From the NCBI RefSeq assembly GCF_000374825.1, contig NZ_KB895387.1:1-64000 (forward strand): a stretch of DNA of 64,000 nt. The letters run 5' to 3'. Under the pieces are notes generated by a model. The model was not told where the DNA came from, made no database searches, and saw only the letters and a program-made list of their open reading frames with translations. The number at the start of each line of letters is the position of its first letter. Position 1 is the first letter of the stretch. Positions 15,772 to 25,067 of this stretch are shown here, piece by piece. Position numbers and translations under genes: made by a program. This DNA is from Paenibacillus sanguinis 2301083 = DSM 16941 (lineage in GTDB: Bacteria > Bacillota > Bacilli > Paenibacillales > Paenibacillaceae).

Positions 15772-17412
15772 TTATCGATCATATCCCTCATAACGAAAAT
15801 AGTTGAAGTCCGCATAGCTCCCTCGGTGGGTCTGCATGTCATGGACGGCTATGCCCACAAAGTTCCCCGTAAAGCCCCCGGACAGAAAGCTGATGGGCTG
15901 AGCAGCAAAGGCTGACAGCCAGCTTGCTTCCGCGGAATGGGCCATCGTCTTCTGTGATTCTTCTGCCCGGTAGTAAAACCGGGCTTCCGTGCCCTGCACC
16001 TCTACAGCCAGATGCACTGCACCTTTATCCGGAAGCATTAGCTTATCCGGCTCCAGGACGACCTCATCTCCAGCGCACCGCAGCAGACGCAGCACCTTGC
16101 CATGCGATTCCTCATGACTGATATACGCATACAGGTAATTATCTTCGTTCAAATATAGCAGCAGCCCGGCCATTTGCAAATAAATATCTGGCTCATATTC
16201 CAGACAAGTCTCCGCGCGGAAATACATATCCCGCTGGCGAATTGCCAGCAAATGATGCCGGAACAAGCTCTGAGGAGATTCCCCGGCGGTTAGCCGCAAA
16301 TATCCAGGCCGCTTCTTCAAGGAACACCAGCTTTCGTCTGGCACAATTCGCAGCGTGTTCCATTCGGCCTGCAAGCCTTCGCCGTCAAACCTCTCCTCAA
16401 ATCGAGAAGACAGCGCAGGACGCTCTAACTCGAATGCGGCATCTCTCTCACTGGCTGACTCATCATAGCAAGCAGTCAGTAGAGTCTCTCGAGGTGGAGG
16501 AACCAGCATCTGCGGGCTGTTGCCCCCGGCGGTCAGACGCAGCCAGCCCTCATCATCCCAATCCACCTGCTGCAACGCCGTCTCCCGGCCGAGAATGGCA
16601 TACTTGCCCGCCACCGGACGTGTGCATAGATGGGCCATATACCACTCTCCACCGGGCGTTTCCACCAAGCTGCCGTGACCGGCACATTGAAGCGGCAACC
16701 CCGGGTCATCCCTTGAAGTCAGCATCGGATTGCGCGGGTCCACTTCGTAGGGGCCTTCCAATTGCCGGGAACGGGCAACCGTGACCGCATGTCCGCTGCC
16801 GGTTCCCCCCTCGGCCGTCACCAAATAATAATATCCGTTCCGCTTATAGATATGCGGGGCTTCCGTCTTCTTCAATGCCGTCCCATCGAATATTTTGACA
16901 GGCGTGCCAATCAAACGCCCCTGGCGAGGATCATACTCCTGCATCACAATACCACTGGATTTGTTGCTCTCCGGAATGCGATAATCCCAAATCTCGTTAA
17001 GCAGCCACTTGCGGCCGTCATCATCATGGAACAGAGAGGGATCAAAGCCACTGCCATTCAAATAGACCGGCTTTGACCATGGCCCGTTTATGGAAGGGGC
17101 TGTAATCAGATAATTATATACATCCTTGAAGGGCCGCCGGGTACTCTTGACATCGCTATAGACCAGATAAAACAATCCGTCATGCCAGCTAAGCTGAGGG
17201 GCCCATACACTGCAATCCTTGGGGTTGCCTCTCAAATCAACCTGGTCAGTCAATACATCGGCGCAATGCTCCCAATCCCTTAAATTATCCGAGCGATACA
17301 CACGCACTCCCGGCAGCCATTGAAACGAAGACACCACGATATAGTAAACTTCCCCAGCCCGTACAACACACGGGTCCGGATTAAAGCCCCGCAAAATCGG
17401 GTTCTGAATCAT
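15772..17412 (-). CDS. GH43 glycosidase with C-terminal lectin-like domain (beta-xylosidase/arabinofuranosidase)
   Basis: About 546 residues. The N-terminal five-blade propeller carries the GH43 catalytic set: FNPDP (base Asp13), GFDPSLFHDDDG (pKa-modulating Asp) and TEAPHIY (acid Glu). The C-terminal half (ERFDGEGLQAEWNTLRI...) is the beta-sandwich typical of subfamilies acting on xylo- or arabino-oligosaccharides. No signal peptide, so it acts in the cytoplasm on imported oligomers. The ATG at 17412 is preferred; TTG 17421 is possible. The start overlaps the end of the pectinesterase gene. Last gene of the operon. Confidence 0.88.
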   Translation of the reverse strand: MIQNPILRGFNPDPCVVRAGEVYYIVVSSFQWLPGVRVYRSDNLRDWEHCADVLTDQVDLRGNPKDCSVWAPQLSWHDGLFYLVYSDVKSTRRPFKDVYNYLITAPSINGPWSKPVYLNGSGFDPSLFHDDDGRKWLLNEIWDYRIPESNKSSGIVMQEYDPRQGRLIGTPVKIFDGTALKKTEAPHIYKRNGYYYLVTAEGGTGSGHAVTVARSRQLEGPYEVDPRNPMLTSRDDPGLPLQCAGHGSLVETPGGEWYMAHLCTRPVAGKYAILGRETALQQVDWDDEGWLRLTAGGNSPQMLVPPPRETLLTACYDESASERDAAFELERPALSSRFEERFDGEGLQAEWNTLRIVPDESWCSLKKRPGYLRLTAGESPQSLFRHHLLAIRQRDMYFRAETCLEYEPDIYLQMAGLLLYLNEDNYLYAYISHEESHGKVLRLLRCAGDEVVLEPDKLMLPDKGAVHLAVEVQGTEARFYYRAEESQKTMAHSAEASWLSAFAAQPISFLSGGFTGNFVGIAVHDMQTHRGSYADFNYFRYEGYDR

Positions 17413-18427
17413 GGTCCTCAAACTCCCACCCCCTTTCAGCCAGTCTGATGATATGTTGGAAAAACGGCTCTGCCTCCCCGAAAATGCGCTGCCTGCTCCA
17501 AGCCTCCTCCCCGTGCTCGCAGCAAGCAGCCCACGCTACCCGACTAACCCGCAGTCCGCCAGCCCTTGCCCCCAATCCGTACTCTCCATAGCGGACCGTC
17601 TTCTCCCGGCCTGAGTCATCCCAAGGGTCCCAGCCCTGCGGATGAATATGCTCCCCGATTTCGCAATTTACAAATGCAGTAGCCGCATGCTCCCGCCATG
17701 GCCGGCCCAGGAACACCGAGCCCTTGCCCACTTCAGGCTCTGCGCTCAAGCGGCATCTGGAGAACACATATCCCGCCGCTTGCTCCGGCGAGGTCGATGC
17801 CGCCGCAATATAACCGGGACTAAGCGGATTCATGCGGGCCACGCTATGAATCTCGCACCCCTCAAAATAAGCGGTCGCCCCGCCAAAGATAAAATCGACA
17901 TTCCCCTCGATTCGACACTGCTCGTAGAGCTGGCGGTACTGCTGATGATGCTCCCTTAGCGGCATCCCCCCGAACGCGGCCCGGGTCAGTGGATAAGGTG
18001 GCAGTGGGCCGGTGAACAAGGTGTCCTGCTGCCCTTTGAAGCAGCAATGACGAAAGACTGCCAGATCGCAGTGGGCATATACCGCCAGTGCTTGACCCAC
18101 CCGTTCCCCTGGTCCGGCTGTATTTTCAACGGTCAGATGATCCAGCACTAAACGACTTCCTCCCAGAAACAGAGTGGGCGTTGCGAAGGTCCCGATTTCC
18201 TCCCCCGCTTCATTAAGCTCCAGCGCATGGCGATTCATGCGAATCACAACCTCACCCAGACCCATCAGAGCCAGATTTGAGCGATCAATTCGCACCATCT
18301 CCTCATACACACCAGGATGGATATAAATGATTGCCGTCTTATCCATCGGCTGCCGTTCCGCCAAATCCACCGCCGCTTGAATGGTCGAGGTATCACAGCC
18401 TGCTTGCTTCCCTACCCAAAGCTTCAT
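17381..18427 (-). CDS. Pectinesterase (CE8)
   Basis: 348 residues from the ATG before KLWVGKQAG. Right-handed beta-helix with the CE8 active-site motifs: GQQDTL (oxyanion Gln and first Asp), GNVDFIFG (nucleophile Asp) and LGRPWREH (Arg). It removes methyl esters from polygalacturonate. No signal peptide is apparent, which suggests it acts on imported oligogalacturonides rather than polymer. It lies between a GH43 and an esterase gene in the minus-strand operon. Confidence 0.93.
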   Translation of the reverse strand: MKLWVGKQAGCDTSTIQAAVDLAERQPMDKTAIIYIHPGVYEEMVRIDRSNLALMGLGEVVIRMNRHALELNEAGEEIGTFATPTLFLGGSRLVLDHLTVENTAGPGERVGQALAVYAHCDLAVFRHCCFKGQQDTLFTGPLPPYPLTRAAFGGMPLREHHQQYRQLYEQCRIEGNVDFIFGGATAYFEGCEIHSVARMNPLSPGYIAAASTSPEQAAGYVFSRCRLSAEPEVGKGSVFLGRPWREHAATAFVNCEIGEHIHPQGWDPWDDSGREKTVRYGEYGLGARAGGLRVSRVAWAACCEHGEEAWSRQRIFGEAEPFFQHIIRLAERGWEFEDHDSEPDFAGL

Positions 18428-18472
18428 TTCTTCGCCTTCTCCCCCAGGTGATAGAATCCCGAACATAATTAG

Positions 18473-19459
18473 CTAGCCCAGCAGATGTTGCCGCAAGAAC
18501 GCCAGCCAATCCGCTCGCATCTCGGCCGTTTCCATATGACCGCCGCCGGTCATTATGGATTGCCAGCGCTCTGGATGTCCCGCAGCCGCATACGCCTCTC
18601 GCAAGCCTTGATCAAGCAGCCTTACACCTTCTGGCGGACATAAACGGTCATGAAGGCCTGTCAGGCTCATGCGGGGCCGCGGCGTGATCAGATTCTGAAT
18701 CTCCAGTGTCGTAAAATGCTTCAGCAGCCCCGGAACGTAGTAATAAAATCCGTGGTGATCCAGTCCCCGCTTGGCCACCAGTGTAGCCGCATCCACCTGA
18801 CCGCATAGATCCACCACAACTCCGATGCGTTCATCAAGCGCAGCCAGCCACCAGGCCATCAGTCCGCCCATGGACATCCCCACCGTCGCCAGGCGAGCCG
18901 GGTCTACATCCTCGCGTGTACAAACATAGTCAATAAGCCGGCGGCTATCGTACAGCATCATCCCCCACAGGACACGTCCCTGCCACAGCATCTCCTTGAC
19001 GAGTTCATGCTCGCTCTTGCCGCCTCGCTCATGAAATCCCCACATATCGATGCAGCAGACGGCACAACCCAATTCCGTCAACACCTCGACATAGGGAGGT
19101 TGCTGCAAATAAGAGCTTCCCTCCAATAACTCCTTGCGACCATGCGTATAGTTGCCCCCATGGGAATGGTTGACCACCACAAGCGGGAATGGACCATTCC
19201 CCTTCAACGGCTTGGCGAAATAAGCCGGAACCGGCTCCAATCCGTTCAAGTCAAGCAACAGGGTCTCCAGCACATAGCCGTCTCGTCGCTCTTTTTTCAG
19301 CAGGCGGGATGCAAGTGCCCCTTCCTCCGGCAAATCGCCTAGCAGATGCCATAGCTGCTCACGTTGCTTGCCTGCTGTGTCCCGACTCTCCCCATCGGAA
19401 GAAAATCCGCTGCCCCTTCCTTCCCTACGTTCTCTTGAACAGGACTCCCTCAAATTCAT
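18473..19459 (-). CDS. Alpha/beta hydrolase, probable carbohydrate esterase
   Basis: 328 residues with the alpha/beta-hydrolase nucleophile elbow GMSMGG, a VVNHSHGGNY segment near the oxyanion site and a C-terminal GGGHME carrying the catalytic His. It belongs with acetyl-xylan-esterase-like and dienelactone-hydrolase-like proteins often found in polysaccharide clusters. No signal peptide. By context it probably removes acetyl or similar groups from pectin fragments. The exact substrate is not readable from sequence. Confidence 0.75.
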   Translation of the reverse strand: MNLRESCSRERREGRGSGFSSDGESRDTAGKQREQLWHLLGDLPEEGALASRLLKKERRDGYVLETLLLDLNGLEPVPAYFAKPLKGNGPFPLVVVNHSHGGNYTHGRKELLEGSSYLQQPPYVEVLTELGCAVCCIDMWGFHERGGKSEHELVKEMLWQGRVLWGMMLYDSRRLIDYVCTREDVDPARLATVGMSMGGLMAWWLAALDERIGVVVDLCGQVDAATLVAKRGLDHHGFYYYVPGLLKHFTTLEIQNLITPRPRMSLTGLHDRLCPPEGVRLLDQGLREAYAAAGHPERWQSIMTGGGHMETAEMRADWLAFLRQHLLG

Positions 19460-19471
19460 GGACGCACACCC

Positions 19472-20830
19472 TTAATTTGGACTAACCCGCTCATCGGAAG
19501 GAGCAACCTCAACCTGCTCCACCAATTTCTCCGGCTGCTTCGTATGCTTCGATGCGCAGTCGCGGAATTCCACATCTTCCCCATTTTCGACATAGAAAGC
19601 AGGGCCTACATGATTCTCCACCGTGACACGGTTAAACGAGACATCGCGTACATTGCCCAGAAAAAATCCCCGTCCCGCCATTTCCTCAATCCCCGCCATC
19701 ATGGCCGGTACTCCTGGAGTGGGATGCTCCGCCATGGATATATCCACATCCGTGAAGGTGATATCCGAAATATAGCGTTCCGCCAATCCGTACATAAATC
19801 CGGCGGCGGCCTGCACTCGCCGGGCCGTGATATTGCTGAAGTGAACCCGCCGGAAGCAAGGTGTCTCCTCCGTGATGGGATACGGGTTTTTATCCCATAC
19901 ATAACGCTCCTTGCCACGCGGCCCGCAGAAATAATACAGCTTTAGAATAAACGGACAAATGACGTTATCCATCACAATGTTGCTGATGCGAATATCCTCG
20001 ACTACGCCCCCCCGACCGCGTCTTGACTTCAAGCGAATGCCGCGGTCCGTGTGCTGGAACACACAGTTGCTAATCGTGACGTTCCGAATACTGCCGCTCA
20101 TCTCACTCCCAATGACTACCCCACCGTGTCCATGGACCATCGTACAGTTCACAATCGAAATATTTTCGCAGGCTACCCGTTCCGAAGCATCCTCCGTACC
20201 CGCCTTTATGGCAATGCAGTCATCGCCCACGTCAATATGGCAATTGCTGATGCGCACATTGCGACAGGACTCCGGGTTAATTCCGTCCGTATTCGGGGAA
20301 TCGGTGGGATTCAGGATGGAGACGTTGTCGATGGTCACATCGGAGCAGCGAATCGGATTGACCGTCCAACTCGGCGAATCGGCCAGATTAACATCCCGAA
20401 TCGTAATCCTCCGGCAACCGTCGAAGCTGATCAGCTTGGGACGGGGGAAAGCTAGCGTCTCCGGAGCGTTCCGATGCTTATCCCACCAAGGCTGACCATT
20501 CCCGCGAATCGTCCCCCCGCCTGTAATCGCGACTTGCTCCAGGTCCTCACCGTATAGACAAGAAGCATAAACCTGCCGGTCTACCCCCTCCCAGCGGGAA
20601 GAGACAACCGGATAGTCCGCTGGATTGGTGCTGAAGGACAACACGGCTCCCGGGCTTAGCCGCAGCTCGACATGACTTGCCAACCGCAGCGAGCCGGTCA
20701 GGAACGTACCGGAAGGGACATATACCGTCCCACCCCCTGCCTGAGCCGTCTCATCGATCGCTTGTTGAATCGCTGCGGTGGACAGCTTGCTCCCGTCAGC
20801 TCTTGCCCCATAATCGACAATGTTACGCAT
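19472..20830 (-). CDS. GH28 polygalacturonase family protein
   Basis: 452 residues with a pectate-lyase-like beta-helix and the full GH28 signature: NTDGINPESC, VGDDCIAIKAG, GHGGVVIGSEM and GIRLKS, supplying the three catalytic Asp, the His and the Arg/Lys contacts. It hydrolyses alpha-1,4-galacturonosyl or rhamnogalacturonan bonds. With no secretion signal it likely acts on imported oligomers, as exo-enzymes of this family do. GGGGAG lies 7 bases before the ATG. The start overlaps the end of the GH105 gene by 8 bases. Confidence 0.93.
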   Translation of the reverse strand: MRNIVDYGARADGSKLSTAAIQQAIDETAQAGGGTVYVPSGTFLTGSLRLASHVELRLSPGAVLSFSTNPADYPVVSSRWEGVDRQVYASCLYGEDLEQVAITGGGTIRGNGQPWWDKHRNAPETLAFPRPKLISFDGCRRITIRDVNLADSPSWTVNPIRCSDVTIDNVSILNPTDSPNTDGINPESCRNVRISNCHIDVGDDCIAIKAGTEDASERVACENISIVNCTMVHGHGGVVIGSEMSGSIRNVTISNCVFQHTDRGIRLKSRRGRGGVVEDIRISNIVMDNVICPFILKLYYFCGPRGKERYVWDKNPYPITEETPCFRRVHFSNITARRVQAAAGFMYGLAERYISDITFTDVDISMAEHPTPGVPAMMAGIEEMAGRGFFLGNVRDVSFNRVTVENHVGPAFYVENGEDVEFRDCASKHTKQPEKLVEQVEVAPSDERVSPN

Positions 20831-21968
20831 CGGCGGTCTCCCCTTTCCTCAAAGCCTCAACCTCCGCACAGGCCAATAAAAATGCACCGAGGCCTTTCTG
20901 ATCATTAACGATAATCGGCTCGCTAAGGTAGTAGGCGTACGTGCCATCCCGCTGATCGGCGCCTCCCAACCCGGCTACCTGGCAATTTTTGTTCAGATTC
21001 AGCCAACCTTTTTTTGTTTCCAGTACAAATTCAGCAATCAGACCGCTGAACGCATGATCCAACACATTGCCCCAGCTTCCTTCCAGCAAGCCCAACCGTT
21101 GTCCCTTGGCCAGGGCATAGACAATCATCGACGAAGCCGAGGCCTCCAGATAATTCCCCTTGCGTTCACCCATATTCAAAACCTGATACCACACTCCGCT
21201 GTCCGGATCCTGCACTTTTCGCAGGGCAACCAACAGCTCATTGAACATCCGCTTCAGTTCTCCGTAGTCGGGCTGTGTCTCTGGCAGCAGTTCCAGCACA
21301 TCGGCCAGAGCCATCACCAGCCAGCCCAGCGATCTGCCCCAGAAATTCTGAGACAGACCCGTCTGCGGATCACACCAAGGCTGTACACGCTTCTCATCCC
21401 ATGCATGGTAAAATAGACCGCTTTTATCATCGCGCGTATGCCGCTCACATAACAGAAACTGCTTGGTTACGTCCTCCAGTCCCTGCTCCTTCTCGTACTC
21501 TAGCAAATACTCCAGATAAAACGGCGCTCCCATATAAAGTCCATCGAGCCAAATTTGATAGGGATAAATCTGCTTATGCCAGAAGGCTCCCTCCGAGGTC
21601 CGTGGATGCGTTCGTAATTGGTCCCGCAGTTGATCGGCAGCCAACCGATATTTCTGTTCTCCAGTCTCTCGATGAAGCAAAAATAACAGCTTGCCGTTAT
21701 TGATATGATCAATGTTGTATTCATCCTTGCGGTAGCCCCGAATACGGCCATTTTCCCCGATGAAGTGATCCATATTCTCCTGAATATAGCGAAAATAGCG
21801 CGGATCCCCCGTTTGCTGCCACAAGCTCGCGAAGCCCTTAAGCACAACGCCGTAATCATAAGACCATTTCCCGCCGTACCCCTTATCCTCATACAATTTC
21901 GGTGTACGCTCCATTACCGATTCGGCCATTTTATGGGCCCATGCTGTATAAACTGTCTGTTGTGTCAA
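20823..21968 (-). CDS. GH105 unsaturated rhamnogalacturonyl hydrolase (YteR/YesR-like)
   Basis: 381 residues with an alpha/alpha six-barrel. WLDGLYMGAPF contains the catalytic Asp equivalent to Asp143 of YteR, and SQNFWGRSLGW is also characteristic. The enzyme removes the unsaturated galacturonyl unit from lyase products of rhamnogalacturonan in the cytoplasm. TTG start with GGGAGGG 7 bases upstream. It begins 2 bases after the binding-protein stop, so the two are cotranslated. Confidence 0.93.
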   Translation of the reverse strand: MTQQTVYTAWAHKMAESVMERTPKLYEDKGYGGKWSYDYGVVLKGFASLWQQTGDPRYFRYIQENMDHFIGENGRIRGYRKDEYNIDHINNGKLLFLLHRETGEQKYRLAADQLRDQLRTHPRTSEGAFWHKQIYPYQIWLDGLYMGAPFYLEYLLEYEKEQGLEDVTKQFLLCERHTRDDKSGLFYHAWDEKRVQPWCDPQTGLSQNFWGRSLGWLVMALADVLELLPETQPDYGELKRMFNELLVALRKVQDPDSGVWYQVLNMGERKGNYLEASASSMIVYALAKGQRLGLLEGSWGNVLDHAFSGLIAEFVLETKKGWLNLNKNCQVAGLGGADQRDGTYAYYLSEPIIVNDQKGLGAFLLACAEVEALRKGETADA

Positions 21969-21970
21969 CT

Positions 21971-23524
21971 TTAGTCCCTCCCTATTTGCTGATATTGCGC
22001 TTCATACTCACTAATGATTTTGCTGCCACCCGACTTCTTCCAATTCTCTACTGCAGCCTTAAAGCCACCCTCATCAATCTTGCCAAGAATGTATTGATAA
22101 GTCGCATCGTTAATGATCTTCTGCAGCTCTGACCCCTGCGTATTGAAGGTCTCCGATTCCAGCGAATAGGCAGGATTGAGCACGGCGTAGTTGGCATTCT
22201 CAGCGATAAGTTTGTCCGCCTCCACCTTAAGCGGATCGGCATCATGAATCTGGAAGCCGAACTCCTTTGGCCGGGAAGCCGCAAACGGCTGCACCTCCTG
22301 CTTCCATACATCGGTATCGATGATCGTGACCGCTTGAGCGTCATCCACCGTATAGTGCACATCCTGAATACCGTAAGTCATAAGTGCAAAGACTTCCTCA
22401 TTCATCAAATCATTGACGAATTTCAAGATTCGCTTGAGTTCGGATTCGTTCTTCACCTCGGATTTGGGAAAGGTCAGCAGGCCGCCAATTCCGTTATTCG
22501 CCGCCCAGATGGCGCGCTCGCTGACATCGCCCGTCACCGTGATATCGTTCACCAGCACCAGCTCCATATCATCCTGAATGCCTTTGGACAAATTCCTCAG
22601 ATTTTTGCTATCGAACAAAGCTCCGACATAAATGCCAGCCTTCCCTTGAGCAAACTTCTCCTGCTGATCCATCTTCGCCGTCACGGCAAAATCTTGATTG
22701 ATGTAACCGTTATCATACAACTCCTTCATAAAGTGCAGCGTTTGGAGATAACCCTCTGTCTCGAATTCAGGTGTCATCTTGCCGTCCTCACTTACCTGCC
22801 AAATATTTGGTGTGCCAAAGTAGGAGCCCAAGGTCTTGAATGCGCCATAAATGAGATCATTGCGGTCCACAAACCCGGTCGTGTCTTTAACCCCGTTCCC
22901 ATCCGGGTCCTGCTCCGTAAACGCCCTGGCTACCTGCATCAGATCGTCCATCGTTTTCGGAACCTCAAGCCCTACCTGATCCAGCCAGTCCTTGCGAATG
23001 ACTACGCCGTTGCGAGCCAAATCCTTTTGCAGCGGAACTCCATACAGCTTGCCTCCAATGGAAGCCGAACGACGCGTGTCCTCAGAAATCTCCTGCAAAT
23101 TCGGAAATTCATCCAGGTAAGGCTCCACCTCCCAGAACATGCCTGATTTCAGGGCATTGCGGACAGAAGAATTGTCGAGAATCGTTAATGTCACAATGTC
23201 TGATAATGAATCCGAAGCCAGCGCTGTATTAATGCGTTCTTCCTTAGAGGCATCCGGCACCCAGGAGAATTTTATCTCCGTATTGGTCAATTCTTGAATT
23301 CGCTCCAGCACCGGCCCTGATGGCGGAGAAGCCGTATGCAGAACATTTAGCCAGGTAATCGTAGCCTTCTGATTCAGGTCAATTGCCGCAGTGCCATCTC
23401 CCCCGGGTTGCCCATTGCCCCCTCCGGCTGCGGAACTCCTGCTTCCTGTCCCTCCTCCGCAAGCGGATAACAGCAGCGCACCGCAGAGCAAAACAACAGC
23501 CGTTCTCAACCATCTAGCAGACAT
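21971..23524 (-). CDS. ABC transporter sugar-binding lipoprotein (LplA/YtcQ-like)
   Basis: 517 residues. The N-terminus is a lipoprotein signal with lipobox LSAC (Cys22) followed by a Gly/Ser-rich linker. The body is a large solute-binding protein like LplA or YtcQ of Bacillus, which serve permeases for oligogalacturonides or other complex sugars. AAAGGGGAG lies before the ATG. A long folded spacer separates it from the upstream permease gene. An ATPase gene is absent; such transporters often share a common MsmX-type ATPase encoded elsewhere. Confidence 0.9.
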   Translation of the reverse strand: MSARWLRTAVVLLCGALLLSACGGGTGSRSSAAGGGNGQPGGDGTAAIDLNQKATITWLNVLHTASPPSGPVLERIQELTNTEIKFSWVPDASKEERINTALASDSLSDIVTLTILDNSSVRNALKSGMFWEVEPYLDEFPNLQEISEDTRRSASIGGKLYGVPLQKDLARNGVVIRKDWLDQVGLEVPKTMDDLMQVARAFTEQDPDGNGVKDTTGFVDRNDLIYGAFKTLGSYFGTPNIWQVSEDGKMTPEFETEGYLQTLHFMKELYDNGYINQDFAVTAKMDQQEKFAQGKAGIYVGALFDSKNLRNLSKGIQDDMELVLVNDITVTGDVSERAIWAANNGIGGLLTFPKSEVKNESELKRILKFVNDLMNEEVFALMTYGIQDVHYTVDDAQAVTIIDTDVWKQEVQPFAASRPKEFGFQIHDADPLKVEADKLIAENANYAVLNPAYSLESETFNTQGSELQKIINDATYQYILGKIDEGGFKAAVENWKKSGGSKIISEYEAQYQQIGRD

Positions 23525-23579
23525 GTTTCAACTCCCCTTTTCGTTGTTATGGCAAGCTTCTTAAAAGTGGTGAATATTA

Positions 23580-23711
23580 GGAGCCTGCGACCGATGTGGG
23601 CTTACACTCGCTGTTAAACCCGGATTTTTGGGAAACACCTGAACCTGACAAGGTGAAAATCCGGCTTTAAAGGTGACCTCTTCCGCTGTTTCAGCTCCAC
23701 ATCGGCTCTCC
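23580..23711 (-). repeat. Large folded intercistronic element between permease and binding-protein genes
   Basis: Nested inverted repeats. Outer arms GGAG (23580-23583) plus CCGATGTGG (23591-23599) pair with CCACATCGG (23697-23705) plus CTCC (23708-23711). The inner arm CCGGATTTT (23620-23628) pairs with AAAATCCGG (23656-23664), enclosing CACCT / AGGTG. It occupies half of the 274-base gap and no coding frame uses it. In the transcript it would form a multi-stem RNA able to block exonucleases or trim transcription. Confidence 0.75.
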
Positions 23712-23798
23712 GGCTACTTATTCACAACTCTTCTATATCTTCCTCTCCTGCACTAACCAGGGCCGGCAGAAGCAAGAATTCAATTGGCAGCGAACCGG

Positions 23799-24773
23799 TC
23801 AATATACTCCATCTTCGCCAAACTTCTTTGCCAGCTTGTTAGAGCCAACGACGAGAAGCAATCCTACCAAGCCCTTGAACAAGCCTACAGTTGTACTGAA
23901 GCTGAGCTGTCCGTTCTTCAAGCCGGCGGTATAAATATAGGTGTCGAAAATCTCGGCCACCTCGCGGTTTAACGAGTTCAGCAGCAGGTACATATGCTCA
24001 AAGCCAAGGTCCAGCGTGCTGCCAATTTTCAGAATAAGGAGCGTAATAATAACCGGGCGAATCGCTGGCAGTGTAACGTGCCAGGTCTTGCGGACTCGTC
24101 CTGCCCCATCCATCTCGGCAGCTTCATAAAGCTGCGTGTCTACAACGGTAATCGCTGCCAAATAGATGATCGTTGACCAGCCGAGCTCTTTCCAAATAAT
24201 TTGGCCGATGTACACCGTGCGCAGCCATTCCGTCGAAGTCAGAAAGCTGATCTTGGGCAAGCCTGCCGCGGCCATCAGTTCATTTAGCACGCCGCCGTCC
24301 AAGGTCAGAAAGACATAAGTAATGGACACGATGATGACCCAGGACATGAAGTGGGGAATATAGATCACCGTCTGAATGATGTTTTTGAACCATTTGCGGC
24401 TCACCTCATTTAGCATCAAAGCCAGTAGAATCGGCAATGGAAAGAAAAAGATGAGGTTAAGCGCGAACAAGATCAGTGTGTTGCGCAGGAGCATAAAGAA
24501 GGTAGGCTCGGTGAACAGCCGAATAAAGTGCTTGAAGCCTACCCACGGACTGCCGGTAATACCGAGAAAAGGCTGATAATCCTGAAAGGCAATGATCAAG
24601 CCGCCCATAGGCAAATACTTAAAGACCAGGAAATACAAGACGCCCGGAAAAATCATAAGGTACAGCAGTTTATTGCGCCGTATTCCGGCCAGAAATGACG
24701 ATGTTTTATGCTTCTGGTCCGGCCTCACGGGTAGTTGCTCTGGATCAATGACGACAGTGCCTGATGCTTTCAC
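23799..24773 (-). CDS. ABC transporter permease (LplB/YtcP-type)
   Basis: 324 residues from a GTG with GGAGG 7 bases upstream; a longer in-frame extension lacks a site. About six membrane helices. The inner-membrane EAA loop is visible as YEAAEMDGAGRVRKTWHVTLPAIRP. It pairs with the binding lipoprotein downstream to import oligosaccharides. Its usual partner permease, normally the next gene on the same strand, is instead divergent on the plus strand at 25068. Confidence 0.92.
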   Translation of the reverse strand: MKASGTVVIDPEQLPVRPDQKHKTSSFLAGIRRNKLLYLMIFPGVLYFLVFKYLPMGGLIIAFQDYQPFLGITGSPWVGFKHFIRLFTEPTFFMLLRNTLILFALNLIFFFPLPILLALMLNEVSRKWFKNIIQTVIYIPHFMSWVIIVSITYVFLTLDGGVLNELMAAAGLPKISFLTSTEWLRTVYIGQIIWKELGWSTIIYLAAITVVDTQLYEAAEMDGAGRVRKTWHVTLPAIRPVIITLLILKIGSTLDLGFEHMYLLLNSLNREVAEIFDTYIYTAGLKNGQLSFSTTVGLFKGLVGLLLVVGSNKLAKKFGEDGVY

Positions 24774-25067
24774 GGGGTAACCTCCTTCATCTTCAAAGGT
24801 GGTGGGGTAACTCGCACCTCTAGCGTAAGGCACCGTCCCTATTCCGTATATAATCATTAAATGATAGCGATTTCAGTTGGGCTTCTATCGCAGTTTTGCA
24901 GCTTGTAGACCTTAATCTATGATTATGAGCTAAGCTAATGAGCATCGGCTTCCGCCCCTTCATATTGTCCCCCTATGGAACACCTCAAAAACGGATTATA
25001 TACGGAATTCCAGCCCCCTGCTATGGTGAAGCTGGATACGTTAACCGATTAGGAGGAGGATTACTTC
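24774..25067. promoter_or_regulatory. Divergent promoter region of the split ABC permease genes
   Basis: A 15-base motif GATTATATACGGAAT occurs once on each strand: minus at 24841-24855 and plus at 24994-25008, each 60-70 bases before its start codon. TGATAGCGATTTCA at 24862-24875 matches the catabolite-responsive element at 13 of 14 positions. The symmetry suggests both permease genes answer to the same regulator. Confidence 0.65.

Noticed and set aside
22244..23146. 300-codon plus-strand frame opposite the binding-protein gene
   Set aside because: No ribosome site or domain, and it lies wholly within a well-supported lipoprotein gene.
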